This document shows positions 28,840 through 37,835 of a stretch of DNA of 51,226 nucleotides, one piece after another (positions within the stretch are counted from its first letter, which is position 1; every line of letters begins with the position of its first letter). A program made the translations under genes and the position numbers. The notes under the pieces are model-generated. The model ran no database searches and was not told the DNA's origin. It was given only the letters and a program-made list of their open reading frames with translations. This DNA comes from Campylobacteraceae bacterium (lineage in GTDB: Bacteria; Campylobacterota; Campylobacteria; Campylobacterales; JALSKU01): positions 1 to 51,226 of the forward strand of contig JALWUQ010000039.1 of the NCBI GenBank assembly GCA_026993075.1. Direction: 5' to 3'.

Positions 28840-29571
28840 ATGGAATATTTAGGATACTTTGGAGTAGCACTGTTTTTTTCTTCACTACTGTCGATGGCTG
28901 GCACTGGGGCAGCAGCAGCAATTATCCCATCACTCGGGATGCTTGGCATTGGTTTCAATCTATCAAAAGCGTCTGGATTATTTGCTGGATTATGTACCTC
29001 AACAACTTCTACGGCTTTAAATTTAAAACACAAAATTATAGATATCAGATTTTCTCTCCCCATAGCAGTTGGAATGCTTCTTTTCTCACCTCTTGGTGCA
29101 CAGTTTTCGCGTTATCTTGATGTCAATGTTGTCAAAAGTATCTTTATCATATTTTTAATCTTCAGTGGCTCGATGATGATGTTTGCAAAAAAAGAGTTGA
29201 ATGTAAATATAGAAAAAGTATGGATCTTCGCACTTATAGGAGTTGGTGTAGGGTTTATGGCAGGTATGTTAGGATTAGGCGGTGGTAATATATTACTTCC
29301 TGTGCTGATTCTTTTAGGTATTGATGCAAAAAAAGCAGCAGTAACTGCTAGTTTCGCCATACCACTCTCCGCAACTGTATCATTTATAAGTTATATGACT
29401 TTTGTGCATATAGATTGGCTTTTGATAACAGCAGTATCTTTGGGTGCTGTTATAGGAGGTATAATCGGAAATTCTATGATGTATTTTAAATTATCTTCAG
29501 ATCACATTAGAAAACTTGTTGCTTTTATATTGTATATTCTGGCAATCAAAATGAGTTATGATCTTTTTTGA
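28840..29571 (+). CDS. TauE/SafE-family membrane exporter
   Basis: 243 residues, seven to eight predicted membrane helices, in two internal repeats. The glycine-rich GMLGLGGGNILLPVL segment at about residue 140 and the N-terminal SMAGTGAAAAIIPSLGML are typical of the TauE/SafE (DUF81) family, which exports sulfite or sulfur-containing organic anions or has unknown substrates. No Shine-Dalgarno precedes the ATG; the next in-frame ATG (residue 19) lacks one as well. The MITE-like element sits 20 bases upstream and probably replaced the original leader. Confidence 0.85.
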   Translation: MEYLGYFGVALFFSSLLSMAGTGAAAAIIPSLGMLGIGFNLSKASGLFAGLCTSTTSTALNLKHKIIDIRFSLPIAVGMLLFSPLGAQFSRYLDVNVVKSIFIIFLIFSGSMMMFAKKELNVNIEKVWIFALIGVGVGFMAGMLGLGGGNILLPVLILLGIDAKKAAVTASFAIPLSATVSFISYMTFVHIDWLLITAVSLGAVIGGIIGNSMMYFKLSSDHIRKLVAFILYILAIKMSYDLF

Positions 29572-29601
29572 GTAGATATTGACTAAAAATACTATTACTT
29601 A

Positions 29602-30507
29602 TTACAAATTTGAAACCAAAAGATAAAAAACAGGTAGTGTCATAAAAGAAAAAAGAATACCATAGCCTACTATGGCATTTGTTAGTCTTGGAGAAAGGTT
29701 TGCTATATTTGCCATGATGCCGGCTGTTATCATAGGTCCCATTCCGGCTTCTAAAATACTGACTTTTACTATATTATTCATATCTGTAAAAATCAAACAA
29801 ATTATCAGTGCAATTAACGGAGCAAATACTGTTTTCATAAGAATAGCTATAAAAAGTGGTTTTCTTTCATCTTTTGGAACTTTTAGGTGGAGTTGAAATC
29901 CTACTGAAAGTAGTGCAAAAGGAACAAGAGTTTTACTTAAGTTTTGAAGTAAAAAGATGATTATACTATTATACTCGATACCTTTTATGATAAATGCTAT
30001 GAGTAGAGATAAAAAAGGAGGAAATAATATAATTTTTTTGATGATTTCTTTAAGATTAAATATGCTGTTTTGCGAATATAAAGCAACAACAACGGAACCA
30101 TAGGTAGAAAGTATTAAAAAAGAGCCCAACTGATCATAAATAAGTGCATACGAAACATATTTTTCTCCGAAAAAAAGCTGGATGAATGGTACTCCTAAAA
30201 AGGAAGTATTGCCAAGTATACCAACTAAAAGCAAACTTCCTATTTCTTCTTTTTTTAAATTATATTTTTTAGCGATTAATATGATAGCAATGGATGTGAT
30301 AAATGTTATAATCCATGGCAAAACAATCGGTGCTAAAGTATCGTTTGATATATGCAGATATGGTATCTTAAGTAATATTAGTGACGGCAAAGAGATATAA
30401 ATTATGAGAATATTTAAAGTTTTTGCAAAATTAAACCGCCCAAACTTTACAAATTTTAAAACAAATCCAAGGGTGAAAGAAATAAATATTATAAGTATAT
30501 TAGCCAT
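29602..30507 (-). CDS. AEC-family transporter
   Basis: 301 residues, about ten predicted membrane helices, auxin-efflux-carrier (AEC) family. Characterised bacterial members move malate, malonate or other small organic acids. Landmarks: ISLPSLILLK in the first third and GILGNTSFLGVPFIQ, the Asn-containing break in the helix typical of the family, at about residues 93-107. It is 36 bases downstream of the uracil permease gene on the same strand and may share its transcript, although no functional link is obvious. Confidence 0.85.
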   Translation of the reverse strand: MANILIIFISFTLGFVLKFVKFGRFNFAKTLNILIIYISLPSLILLKIPYLHISNDTLAPIVLPWIITFITSIAIILIAKKYNLKKEEIGSLLLVGILGNTSFLGVPFIQLFFGEKYVSYALIYDQLGSFLILSTYGSVVVALYSQNSIFNLKEIIKKIILFPPFLSLLIAFIIKGIEYNSIIIFLLQNLSKTLVPFALLSVGFQLHLKVPKDERKPLFIAILMKTVFAPLIALIICLIFTDMNNIVKVSILEAGMGPMITAGIMANIANLSPRLTNAIVGYGILFSFMTLPVFYLLVSNL

Positions 30508-30543
30508 ATTTTTTATAAAGGCATGGAGGAAGAATCCGCCATG

Positions 30544-31824
30544 TCAAATATCTAATAATTCACCGCTGATAGTGTCATTTTCGGTATCATCAAGTCTGGG
30601 TTGAGGCAGAATGAGATTTAGTATGATTCCTACTATCGCACCAAGTCCTATACCGCTAAATCCAACACCACCAAAGTTAAAGCTCATCCCTCCTATAGCA
30701 AAAACAAGTATAATTGAAAGTATTATCATGTTTCTAGGACAGGATAGATTGGTTTTTGAGTTTGCCAAAGTTGCCATTCCGACTGAAGCTATGATGCCAA
30801 AAAGAAGTAACAATATTCCACCCATTACAGGAACAGGGATAGTTTGTAAAAAGCCGCCCAATTTTCCAAAAAACGCTAAAACTATAGCAAATATGGCTGC
30901 CCAAGTCATAATAGCAGGATTGTAAGATTTGGTTATAGTCACAGCACCTGTTACTTCTGAGTAAGTTGTATTTGGAGGGCCTCCTAAAAAAGCAGCCGCG
31001 CTTGTGGCTAAACCGTCGCCTAAAAGTGTATTTTGTAATCCCGGATTTTTTAGATAATCCTCCTTTGCAACATGAGAAATTGCCAGTATATCGCCTACAT
31101 GCTCAACCGCAGGGGCTATGGCAATAGGTAAGATATATATGATAGCTTCCCAGTTTAATTTTGGAAATACAAAATCAGGAACTGCAAAAAGAGGGGCTTT
31201 TGAGAGTGTATGAAAATCAATAATTCCAAAAAATAAAGATGTTATATATCCTACTGTAACACCTATTAGTATCGGTAAAAGTCTTATCATACCTTTTCCA
31301 AGCAGAGTTGCTAATATCGTAGCGATAAGTGAAATCATGGATATTATAATAGCTGTATTAAAAGGAATAAGCTGTATTTTTCCATCTCCTGTGTGTCCGG
31401 TTGCCATGTGAACAGCCACAGGAGCCAAGATAAGACCAATGGTCATGATAACTGGTCCAACAACAATAGGAGGTAAAAGTTTGTGTATGAAAGCACTTCC
31501 TTTTATTCTAATAAGAATACTAAGAACTACATAAACAATTCCAGCAGCAGCCAATCCGCTTAAAGTTCCAGCTACTCCCCACTTTTGAACGCCATATATG
31601 ATAGGTGCTATAAAAGCAAAAGAAGAGGCTAAAAATATTGGTGGAACATTTTTTCTATTTATGATTTGAAATATCAAAGTTCCAAGTCCTGCTGTAAAAA
31701 GAGCGACATTACTGTTTAATCCGGTAAGAATAGGAACTAAAACCAATGCCCCAAATGCAACAAATAAAAATTGCAAACCTACAACCCAATCTTTTAGTTT
31801 AAAATGATAGTCAGTCGGCTTCAA
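30544..31824 (-). CDS. uraA: Uracil permease (nucleobase:cation symporter-2 family)
   Basis: 426 residues with 12-14 predicted membrane helices. The NCS2 signature region is visible: PAVEHVGDILAIS with the conserved glutamate, and GGPPNTTYSEVTGAVTITK, the family motif in which the second glutamate contacts uracil. The start is TTG at 31824, preceded by GAGGAG at about 8 nt; no ATG fits the N-terminus. It is divergent from upp, so uptake and salvage of uracil are encoded together. Confidence 0.92.
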   Translation of the reverse strand: MKPTDYHFKLKDWVVGLQFLFVAFGALVLVPILTGLNSNVALFTAGLGTLIFQIINRKNVPPIFLASSFAFIAPIIYGVQKWGVAGTLSGLAAAGIVYVVLSILIRIKGSAFIHKLLPPIVVGPVIMTIGLILAPVAVHMATGHTGDGKIQLIPFNTAIIISMISLIATILATLLGKGMIRLLPILIGVTVGYITSLFFGIIDFHTLSKAPLFAVPDFVFPKLNWEAIIYILPIAIAPAVEHVGDILAISHVAKEDYLKNPGLQNTLLGDGLATSAAAFLGGPPNTTYSEVTGAVTITKSYNPAIMTWAAIFAIVLAFFGKLGGFLQTIPVPVMGGILLLLFGIIASVGMATLANSKTNLSCPRNMIILSIILVFAIGGMSFNFGGVGFSGIGLGAIVGIILNLILPQPRLDDTENDTISGELLDI

Positions 31825-31857
31825 AGAGATCTCCTCAAAATAATTTTAAATTTTAAG

Positions 31858-31929
31858 ATTATACAATAATGAATATTATATTTTTATCAATATGTAAACG
31901 ATTTTTAGAGATAATGACTCTATTATAAT
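31858..31929. promoter_or_regulatory. Divergent promoters between uraA and upp
   Basis: Minus-strand TATAAT at 31858-31863 for uraA, 33 nt from its start. Plus-strand TATAAT at 31924-31929 before upp, which would place the transcript start on top of the GGAG ribosome site, so the real upp start may come from further upstream. No riboswitch or attenuator was recognised. Confidence 0.35.
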
Positions 31930-31943
31930 TTGGAGTTGTAAAA

Positions 31944-32582
31944 ATGAATGCACATATTTTAAATCACCCGTTAATAGATCATAAAATGGCACTTTTAAGA
32001 GATGAAAAAAGAAGGATGCCTGAATTTAAAATGTTATTGGATGAGATAGGCTTTTTGATGGTATATGAAGTAACAAAAAACTTAAATCTTGAGGAGACGG
32101 TTATAAAAACCCCAGTAGCTGCAACAAAAGCCAAAAAATTGGAAAATCATCCTATATTGGTAACTATTTTAAGAGCTGGGCTTGGGCTTCTTGATCCGTT
32201 TATGAAACTTATGCCAAACTCTAAAGTGGGATTTTTAGGGATGGATAGAGATGAGGTAACTTTACAGCCGAGGAGTTATTATGATAAAATTCCAATGCAG
32301 GCACTTAAAAATAAAGTTTTATTGATTGACCCGATGCTTGCTACCGGTGGTTCAGCACTTAATGCCATAGACTTTTTGGTAGAAAAAGGAGTTAAAGATA
32401 TAACTTTTATATGTTTAGTCGCAGCACCAGAGGGTATAAAAGCTATAAATGATAAATATCCTTATATTGAGATATATGTAGCCGCACTTGATGATAGATT
32501 GAATGATAAAGGCTATATAGTACCAGGGCTTGGTGATGCCGGAGATAGGATATTTGGTACTGAGGATAATGAAAACTTATAG
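31944..32582 (+). CDS. upp: Uracil phosphoribosyltransferase
   Basis: Pyrimidine salvage: uracil plus PRPP gives UMP. 212 residues, normal length. The PRPP-binding loop is visible as LLIDPMLATGGSA at about residues 130-142, and the uracil-binding C-terminal GDAGDRIFGT is present. Divergent from the uracil permease and followed 8 bases later by argD. Confidence 0.96.
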   Translation: MNAHILNHPLIDHKMALLRDEKRRMPEFKMLLDEIGFLMVYEVTKNLNLEETVIKTPVAATKAKKLENHPILVTILRAGLGLLDPFMKLMPNSKVGFLGMDRDEVTLQPRSYYDKIPMQALKNKVLLIDPMLATGGSALNAIDFLVEKGVKDITFICLVAAPEGIKAINDKYPYIEIYVAALDDRLNDKGYIVPGLGDAGDRIFGTEDNENL

Positions 32583-32590
32583 GAGATATA

Positions 32591-33772
32591 ATGTTGGAAC
32601 AAATGGATAAAGAGTATGTTATGCATACTTACGGAAGAAATTATGTCAATTTTAAACATGGAAAAAATGCAACTTTATATGATGAAAATAATAAAGATTA
32701 TATAGACTTTACAAGTGGTATAGGTGTAGTAAGTATCGGACACAGCAATGATGTTCTCTCAAACGCGATATGTACACAAGCTAAAAATATTATACACATT
32801 TCAAACCTGTTTTTGATAGAGCCACAGGCTAAACTTGCCAAAAAAATGGTAGAACTTTGTGGGTTTGATATGAGAGTTTTTTTTGCAAACAGTGGAGCTG
32901 AAGCAAATGAAGGAGCTATAAAAATAGCAAGAAAATATGGAGAAGTTGAGGGTGAGCCTAAAAGATACAAAATCATTACTTTAGAAAATTCTTTTCACGG
33001 AAGAACTATAACTGCATTAAAAGCAACCGGACAAGAAAAAATGCATAACTTTTTCGGTCCATTTCCAGATGGCTTTGTGTATGCAAAGGATATGGATGAA
33101 GTGCTTGGACTTTGTGATGATAAATGTGTAGCTGTTATGCTGGAGCTTGTTCAAGGCGAGGGAGGAGTTGAACCGCAAGATAAAGAAAAAATACAATATC
33201 TATCTAAGTGTTTGAAAGAAAAAGATATTTTGCTTATAGTTGATGAGGTGCAAACAGGTATTTACAGAACCGGTGAATTTTTTGCTTCAAATTTATATGA
33301 GATAGAGCCAGATATTATAACTGTTGCAAAAGGGTTAGCTGGTGGAGTTCCAATCGGAGCTGTTATGACTAATCTAAAAGATATTTTTTCTCCAGGAGAC
33401 CATGGAAGCACATTTGGTGGCAACTACCTTTCAAGTGCTGCAGCAAATGCTGTTTTGAAAATTTTGGAAAATGATAAAACAAGTGGTAAGCTTGATGAGA
33501 GAATGCTTTATTTTAGTGATAAATTAAATAAATTTGCAAAAAATCATAAAGAGTTTATAGATAAAGTAGTTGGACTTGGACTTATGAGAGGACTTAGAAT
33601 AAACAGTAGTGATAACTTGACAAAAATAATCAATAAAAGCTTTCAAGAAGGAGTTTTACTTTTAAAAGCAGGACGAAATACTTTAAGATTTTTACCACCA
33701 CTTACTATAAGTCAAGAAGAGATTGATTTGGGATTTGAAAGACTTGAGAATGCTTTTAAAAATATTTCTTAG
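32591..33772 (+). CDS. argD: Acetylornithine aminotransferase
   Basis: PLP-dependent class III aminotransferase of arginine synthesis (N-acetylornithine to the semialdehyde; often also succinyl-diaminopimelate in lysine synthesis). 393 residues. Visible: SGAEANEGAIKIAR, the ENSFHGRT segment, the LLIVDEVQTG PLP-contact strand and the Schiff-base lysine in TVAKGLAGGVPIGA near residue 250. The gene end overlaps the next gene by 23 bases. Confidence 0.93.
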   Translation: MLEQMDKEYVMHTYGRNYVNFKHGKNATLYDENNKDYIDFTSGIGVVSIGHSNDVLSNAICTQAKNIIHISNLFLIEPQAKLAKKMVELCGFDMRVFFANSGAEANEGAIKIARKYGEVEGEPKRYKIITLENSFHGRTITALKATGQEKMHNFFGPFPDGFVYAKDMDEVLGLCDDKCVAVMLELVQGEGGVEPQDKEKIQYLSKCLKEKDILLIVDEVQTGIYRTGEFFASNLYEIEPDIITVAKGLAGGVPIGAVMTNLKDIFSPGDHGSTFGGNYLSSAAANAVLKILENDKTSGKLDERMLYFSDKLNKFAKNHKEFIDKVVGLGLMRGLRINSSDNLTKIINKSFQEGVLLLKAGRNTLRFLPPLTISQEEIDLGFERLENAFKNIS

Positions 33773-34940
33773 TATTGCCGTTAGCACTGTATTTTTGAAT
33801 GCAGCTCAATATGATATATTGTCAAAAACAAAAAGAGGTATTATAGAAAACGAAAAAAAGCAAAATAAAAAAAATAGTGATATTCTAAAATTTGACTGGA
33901 TTAATCCAATAACCGGATCTTACTCTCATACTATTAGCACACAAACTTCACCAAGTCAAACTATTGACAATCTTTCTATATCTTTAAATCAACCTATTTT
34001 TAGAAGCGGAGGGATATATTATGCTATAAAGTATGCAAATGCGAATAGAGAATTTCTTAAATTTGCAACTTCTTTGAGTGAAAAATCACTTTTATTTAAT
34101 GCTTATACAATACTTTTGAATTTAAAAAATCTTAATTTAAGTATAAAAAAACAAAAATTATTGATCAAGAATGCAGTGATAAATATAACTGTAAAAAAAG
34201 AACAATACCTCAAAGGTTTAATCGACAGTAGTTTTTTAGATAATGCAATATTCAATAAAAATTCCCTTGATATTGGACTTTTAAATATGCAATCTTCTAA
34301 AGTTGATTTGGAAAAACAATTTAAAGTGATAAGCTCACTTAATTATAAAACTATAAAGCTGCCACATTTAAAACTACTAAATTTATCTAAATTTTTGAAA
34401 TCCAACTTAGTTCTTAAAGACTCAATGGCCAATATAAAACAGACAAATTATCTTAAAAAAATGACTATATCAAAGTATTTACCAACTGTTTCGCTTTTTG
34501 CTAACTATAATAGCAGCAGAATCAGTTATATAGGAACTGTTCATGATAGTTACAAGCAATATGGTATAAATATATCTATGCCTTTATTTGATATAAACAG
34601 AGGTAAAAATATACAATTACAAAAGTTGAAATACTTAAAATCAAAACTTGAAATGATTGATAAAAAACATCAAGAAAAAGAGTTGTATAAATCAATAGTT
34701 GAAAAAATTAAAATATATCATAAAAAGATAGCATTGGCAAAGAAACAAGAACACCTTTATGCTTCGTTGCTTAGTAGCACAAAAGATTTATACAAAGCAG
34801 GTGAAAAAACTGTATATGATGTGGATACCATGCAAAATTCATTAAGAAGCACAAAGATTGATAAATATATTTATCAAAATGATATTGATTTATTGTTACT
34901 TAGCTTATATGCACATCTTGATGATAAACAAAAATTATGA
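33750..34940 (+). CDS. Orphan TolC-family outer membrane protein
   Basis: 396 residues with a signal peptide (about 1-17, VFLNAAQ), then the long alpha-helical repeats of the outer-membrane-factor family: first repeat near 40-200, and second repeat near 230-390 with LYKAGEKTVYDVDTMQ. I start at ATG 33750; the frame is open further upstream but that lies inside argD. It overlaps argD by 23 bases. No adaptor or inner-membrane pump accompanies it, so it may serve a partner elsewhere. Low sequence identity to the 10798 TolC by eye. Confidence 0.8.
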   Translation: MLLKIFLSIAVSTVFLNAAQYDILSKTKRGIIENEKKQNKKNSDILKFDWINPITGSYSHTISTQTSPSQTIDNLSISLNQPIFRSGGIYYAIKYANANREFLKFATSLSEKSLLFNAYTILLNLKNLNLSIKKQKLLIKNAVINITVKKEQYLKGLIDSSFLDNAIFNKNSLDIGLLNMQSSKVDLEKQFKVISSLNYKTIKLPHLKLLNLSKFLKSNLVLKDSMANIKQTNYLKKMTISKYLPTVSLFANYNSSRISYIGTVHDSYKQYGINISMPLFDINRGKNIQLQKLKYLKSKLEMIDKKHQEKELYKSIVEKIKIYHKKIALAKKQEHLYASLLSSTKDLYKAGEKTVYDVDTMQNSLRSTKIDKYIYQNDIDLLLLSLYAHLDDKQKL

Positions 34941-35087
34941 TTTTTATACTCTTGCTGATAGGCAAAGCTTTAGTGAGAGGAATTTTCAAAGATTTTACAT
35001 CTTGATGATAAACAAAAATTATGATTTTTATACTCTTGCTGATAGGCAAAGCTTTAGTGAGAGGAATTTTCAAAGATTTTACATCTT
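34913..35087 (+). repeat. 84-bp tandem duplication at the TolC/methyltransferase junction
   Basis: Two identical 84-base units (34913-34996, 34997-35080) followed by a third ACATCTT (35081-35087). The unit holds the last codons and stop of the TolC-like gene and the first two-thirds of the hairpin-RBS module. ACATCTT occurs both in the TolC coding end and in the module hairpin, which marks a 7-nt slippage junction. The first module copy lacks its 3' hairpin arm and ribosome site. Confidence 0.95.
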
Positions 35088-35097
35088 TGAAAAGGAG
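35035..35097 (+). promoter_or_regulatory. Hairpin-RBS module, copy 2 (upstream of methyltransferase)
   Basis: Mini-hairpin TTGCT-GATA-GGCAA (35036-35049), AGCTTTA box (35050-35056), 11-bp hairpin (35067-35077 with 35083-35093, loop TTTAC), then GGAG at 35094-35097, 8 nt before ATG 35106. Nearly identical to the copy at 51159. The incomplete duplicate of its 5' part is at about 34951-34996. Confidence 0.6.
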
Positions 35098-35105
35098 AAA
35101 TAAAT

Positions 35106-36131
35106 ATGAAGCTTAGTGAATTTATGGAAAAATGGCTTTACGATAAAGATGGGTATTATGCACAATACAAAGAGATAGGTAAAAAAGGAGATTTTTATAC
35201 ATCAGTCAGTAGTAGTATGTTTTTTGGAGGAAGTATTGCAAAAAAGCTTCTTAAAACTATAAAAGAAGGTTTTTTAACTGAAAATTCAACTGTTTTGGAG
35301 ATAGGTGCTCATAAAGGATATCTTTTAGCTGATATTGTTCAGTTTATATTTACTCTTGAACCGAAACTTATACAAACTTTAAAATTTGCCATTTTAGAGC
35401 CACAACCCAAACTTCAAGAAATTCAAAAAAGATATTTAAGAGAGTCATTTGATGATATGATAAAGTTTGACTTTTTTTCATCCTTTGATGAGATATCTTT
35501 AGAGTCTTCTTTTGTGGTTGCAAATGAGATATTTGATGCGTTTGCTTGTGAGGTTGTAAAAGATGATAAAATGCTTTATATAAATGATGATTTAAGTCCT
35601 TATTTTGATAAGCTTTCACCATTTATAAAAAATTTATCAAAAAGATATAGTATTAAAAATGGTGAGATAAGTGTTGGATATGAAGAATTTGCAAAAAATT
35701 TATCTAAAAGTATAAAGAGATTTGAATTTATTGCATTTGATTATGGAGAAAAAGAAGCAAGAAGTGATTTTTCTCTTAGAGTTTACGATAAACACAAAGT
35801 TTATCCTTTTTTTTCACTCACAAAATTTGCAAAAGATGATAAACTTATGCATAATGGAATTGATTTAAAGTCACTGTACAAAAAAAGCGATATAACATAC
35901 GATGTACACTTTACCCACTTGATAGATGCTTTTAAAAATGCAGATATAAGAAATACAGAATATATGACTCAAATGAAAGCATTGGTGGAGTTTGGACTTA
36001 TAGAATTGCTTGAACTGTTAAAACAAAATAGCAGTGAAAAAACCTATTTAAATGAACTAAATAAAGTTAAGATGCTTATAGATCCAGCCTTTTTGGGAGA
36101 GAGATTTAAGTGTATAATTTTTAGAAAATGA
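35106..36131 (+). CDS. MidA/NDUFAF7-like SAM-dependent methyltransferase (COG1565)
   Basis: 341 residues. It opens with the family hallmark GYYAQYKEIGKKGDFYTSVSS (GDF-Y-TS) and then the SAM motif TVLEIGAHKGYLLADIV near residue 65. VVANEIFDAFACEVV matches the N-E-x-x-D-A segment of MidA proteins. The mitochondrial relative methylates a complex I subunit; the bacterial target is unknown. It is preceded by the hairpin-RBS module with GGAG 8 nt before the ATG. Confidence 0.85.
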   Translation: MKLSEFMEKWLYDKDGYYAQYKEIGKKGDFYTSVSSSMFFGGSIAKKLLKTIKEGFLTENSTVLEIGAHKGYLLADIVQFIFTLEPKLIQTLKFAILEPQPKLQEIQKRYLRESFDDMIKFDFFSSFDEISLESSFVVANEIFDAFACEVVKDDKMLYINDDLSPYFDKLSPFIKNLSKRYSIKNGEISVGYEEFAKNLSKSIKRFEFIAFDYGEKEARSDFSLRVYDKHKVYPFFSLTKFAKDDKLMHNGIDLKSLYKKSDITYDVHFTHLIDAFKNADIRNTEYMTQMKALVEFGLIELLELLKQNSSEKTYLNELNKVKMLIDPAFLGERFKCIIFRK

Positions 36132-36160
36132 TCTCTCCCTTTTAGCCAACTTTCTAAAAA
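36118..36160 (+). terminator. Weak inverted repeat at the methyltransferase gene end
   Basis: TTTTTAGAAA (36118-36127) and TTTCTAAAAA (36151-36160), 10 bp, with a 23-nt loop spanning the stop codon. A/T-rich and without a clear T-tract, so only a tentative terminator. Confidence 0.3.
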
Positions 36161-36202
36161 TAATTGATTTTTTACTAAAACATTGTGTTAGCTTATCTTG
36201 GA

Positions 36203-36208
36203 TATAAT
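36203..36208 (+). promoter_or_regulatory. -10 box of csd3
   Basis: TATAAT 26 nt upstream of ATG 36234. It rules out the in-frame ATG at 36198, which would lie upstream of the transcript start. Confidence 0.5.
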
Positions 36209-36233
36209 GATAAAATTTTTTAAGGATAGTGTA

Positions 36234-37457
36234 ATGATTCGATTTTTAATTATTTTGATTTTGCCTATTATAGCATTTGCATCGCAAGTGCAGTACTTAA
36301 GGTGGGATGGAAACTCATATCTTCAATTTTTACAGGAAAATCATTTACCTTTAAAACAATTATATTATAACTTAAGTGGCGATAATCAACGAGCTATAGC
36401 TGAAATACAAAAAGGAACCCATTATCAAGTTTTAAAAGACTCTAATGGTACTGTAGAGCAGGTGTTGATACCTGTAAGTGATGAGCTTCAGATACATATA
36501 GTTAAAAACAATGTACATTCAACCTTTAAATTGATACCTATCATAAGTACAACAAAACAAGAAGGCTTTGTTCTACATATCAATAATTCACCATATTATG
36601 ACATTTTAAAAGATACAAATTCCAGAAGTTTAGCTTCAATATTTCTTGATAGTTTTAAAAAATCTATAAACTTTAAAAGAGATATTCACAAAGGCGATAA
36701 AGTTGTAATGATTTATGATCAAAAGTATCGTTTCGGTCATGTTTTTTCTATGCCAAAGCTTTTAGCAGCAATGGTACAAACAGGTAAAACTAAACATTAT
36801 GTATATAATTTTCATGGAAGATATTATGACGGTAGAGGACACCAACTACAAGGATTTATCTTTATAAGACCGGTAAAAGGTGGCTGGATTAGTTCAACTT
36901 TCTCACTTAGAAGATGGCAACCTATTTTACATATTTACAGACCACATTTTGGTGTTGATTATGCTGTAGTGATAGGAACCCCTATACATGCGGCAGCATC
37001 TGGAAAGATTATTTATGCCGGATGGATAAGAGGATATGGAAATGTTATAAAAATATCAAATGGCGACGGATATGTAACTTTATATGCTCATCAAAAACGC
37101 TTTAAAAGAGGCATTAGAGTAGGTAAATATGTAAAACAGGGGCAGACTATAGGCTATGTAGGCGTCACGGGACTTTCTACTGGGCCTCATTTGCATTTTG
37201 GAGTTTACAGATATGGCAGAGCTATCAATCCAGAGCTTGTTGTGCAAAAAGCAACAAAAAGGCTTTGGGGAAAAGCAAAAAAATCTTTTATTGCTTATAA
37301 AGAAAAAATGGATAAAAATATAGATAGATATATTCTTAAAAATACACCTCCTCCTGTTATAAAACCATTTCAATCAATGTGCAAGTTAAATATCTCAAAA
37401 CTTAACCCCATGGAATCTTATCATCAACAAATACAACAAAGGATAAAAATGCATTAG
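36234..37457 (+). CDS. csd3: Csd3/Pgp3-like M23 peptidoglycan peptidase
   Basis: 407 residues, close to the Helicobacter pylori Csd3 length. Signal peptide at about 1-16 (IIAFAS); the LYYNLSGDNQRAIAEIQ segment and the PVSDELQIHIVKN stretch resemble Csd3's N-terminal domains. LytM zinc-site residues are visible: H238 and D242 (HFGVDYA), and H319 and H321 (GPHLHFGV). Csd3 trims peptidoglycan stems and cross-links and shapes helical cells. Start ATG 36234 is chosen for AAGGA 7-8 nt upstream and the promoter at 36203. It ends one base before the convergent acpS. Confidence 0.92.
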   Translation: MIRFLIILILPIIAFASQVQYLRWDGNSYLQFLQENHLPLKQLYYNLSGDNQRAIAEIQKGTHYQVLKDSNGTVEQVLIPVSDELQIHIVKNNVHSTFKLIPIISTTKQEGFVLHINNSPYYDILKDTNSRSLASIFLDSFKKSINFKRDIHKGDKVVMIYDQKYRFGHVFSMPKLLAAMVQTGKTKHYVYNFHGRYYDGRGHQLQGFIFIRPVKGGWISSTFSLRRWQPILHIYRPHFGVDYAVVIGTPIHAAASGKIIYAGWIRGYGNVIKISNGDGYVTLYAHQKRFKRGIRVGKYVKQGQTIGYVGVTGLSTGPHLHFGVYRYGRAINPELVVQKATKRLWGKAKKSFIAYKEKMDKNIDRYILKNTPPPVIKPFQSMCKLNISKLNPMESYHQQIQQRIKMH

Positions 37458-37835
37458 TTAGTGATAGAGCAGATGAAATTGTTTGTCACTTTTTATTAAT
37501 GCAATAGCTATGGCATATTTTTTTTCATGGGTTATTGAGAGCGAAGTTTCGGTGATTGAGTATTTATCAATGATTTGTTTTGGAAGAGTGAAGTAGGGGG
37601 CATTTTGTTTTGTTTTATGAATTTGTATATCATGAAAAGAAAGCTCTTTTCCAATTCCAGTTCCAAGAGCTTTTGAGATGGCTTCTTTGCTTGCAAAAAA
37701 ACCAGCTATTGTATGTATCTTTTTTTTTGAAAGATTTATCTCATTTTGATTTAAAAATCTCTCAAGTGCTTTATCTTTAAATTTTTTATAAAATCCCTCA
37801 AATCTTTCAATATCAACTATATCAATTCCAACCAT
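37458..37835 (-). CDS. acpS: Holo-[acyl-carrier-protein] synthase
   Basis: Transfers phosphopantetheine from CoA to acyl carrier protein. 125 residues with the family motifs MVGIDIVDIERF (Mg-binding aspartate) and the FASKEAISKALGTGI helix. The C-terminal ALIKSDKQFHLLYH tail is slightly longer than usual. It directly abuts fliL (no spacer), the same pair as in Campylobacter. Confidence 0.94.
   Translation of the reverse strand: MVGIDIVDIERFEGFYKKFKDKALERFLNQNEINLSKKKIHTIAGFFASKEAISKALGTGIGKELSFHDIQIHKTKQNAPYFTLPKQIIDKYSITETSLSITHEKKYAIAIALIKSDKQFHLLYH

Noticed and set aside
34858-35103. 81-codon open frame containing two copies of a LADRQSFSERNFQRFYI-like peptide
   Set aside because: It overlaps the TolC gene in another frame and exists only because the 84-bp duplication length is divisible by three. 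No ribosome site; the repeat is explained as a duplicated non-coding leader.
36198-36233. Earlier ATG for the Csd3-like peptidase
   Set aside because: It lies upstream of the TATAAT at 36203 and lacks a ribosome site; the signal peptide fits the ATG at 36234.
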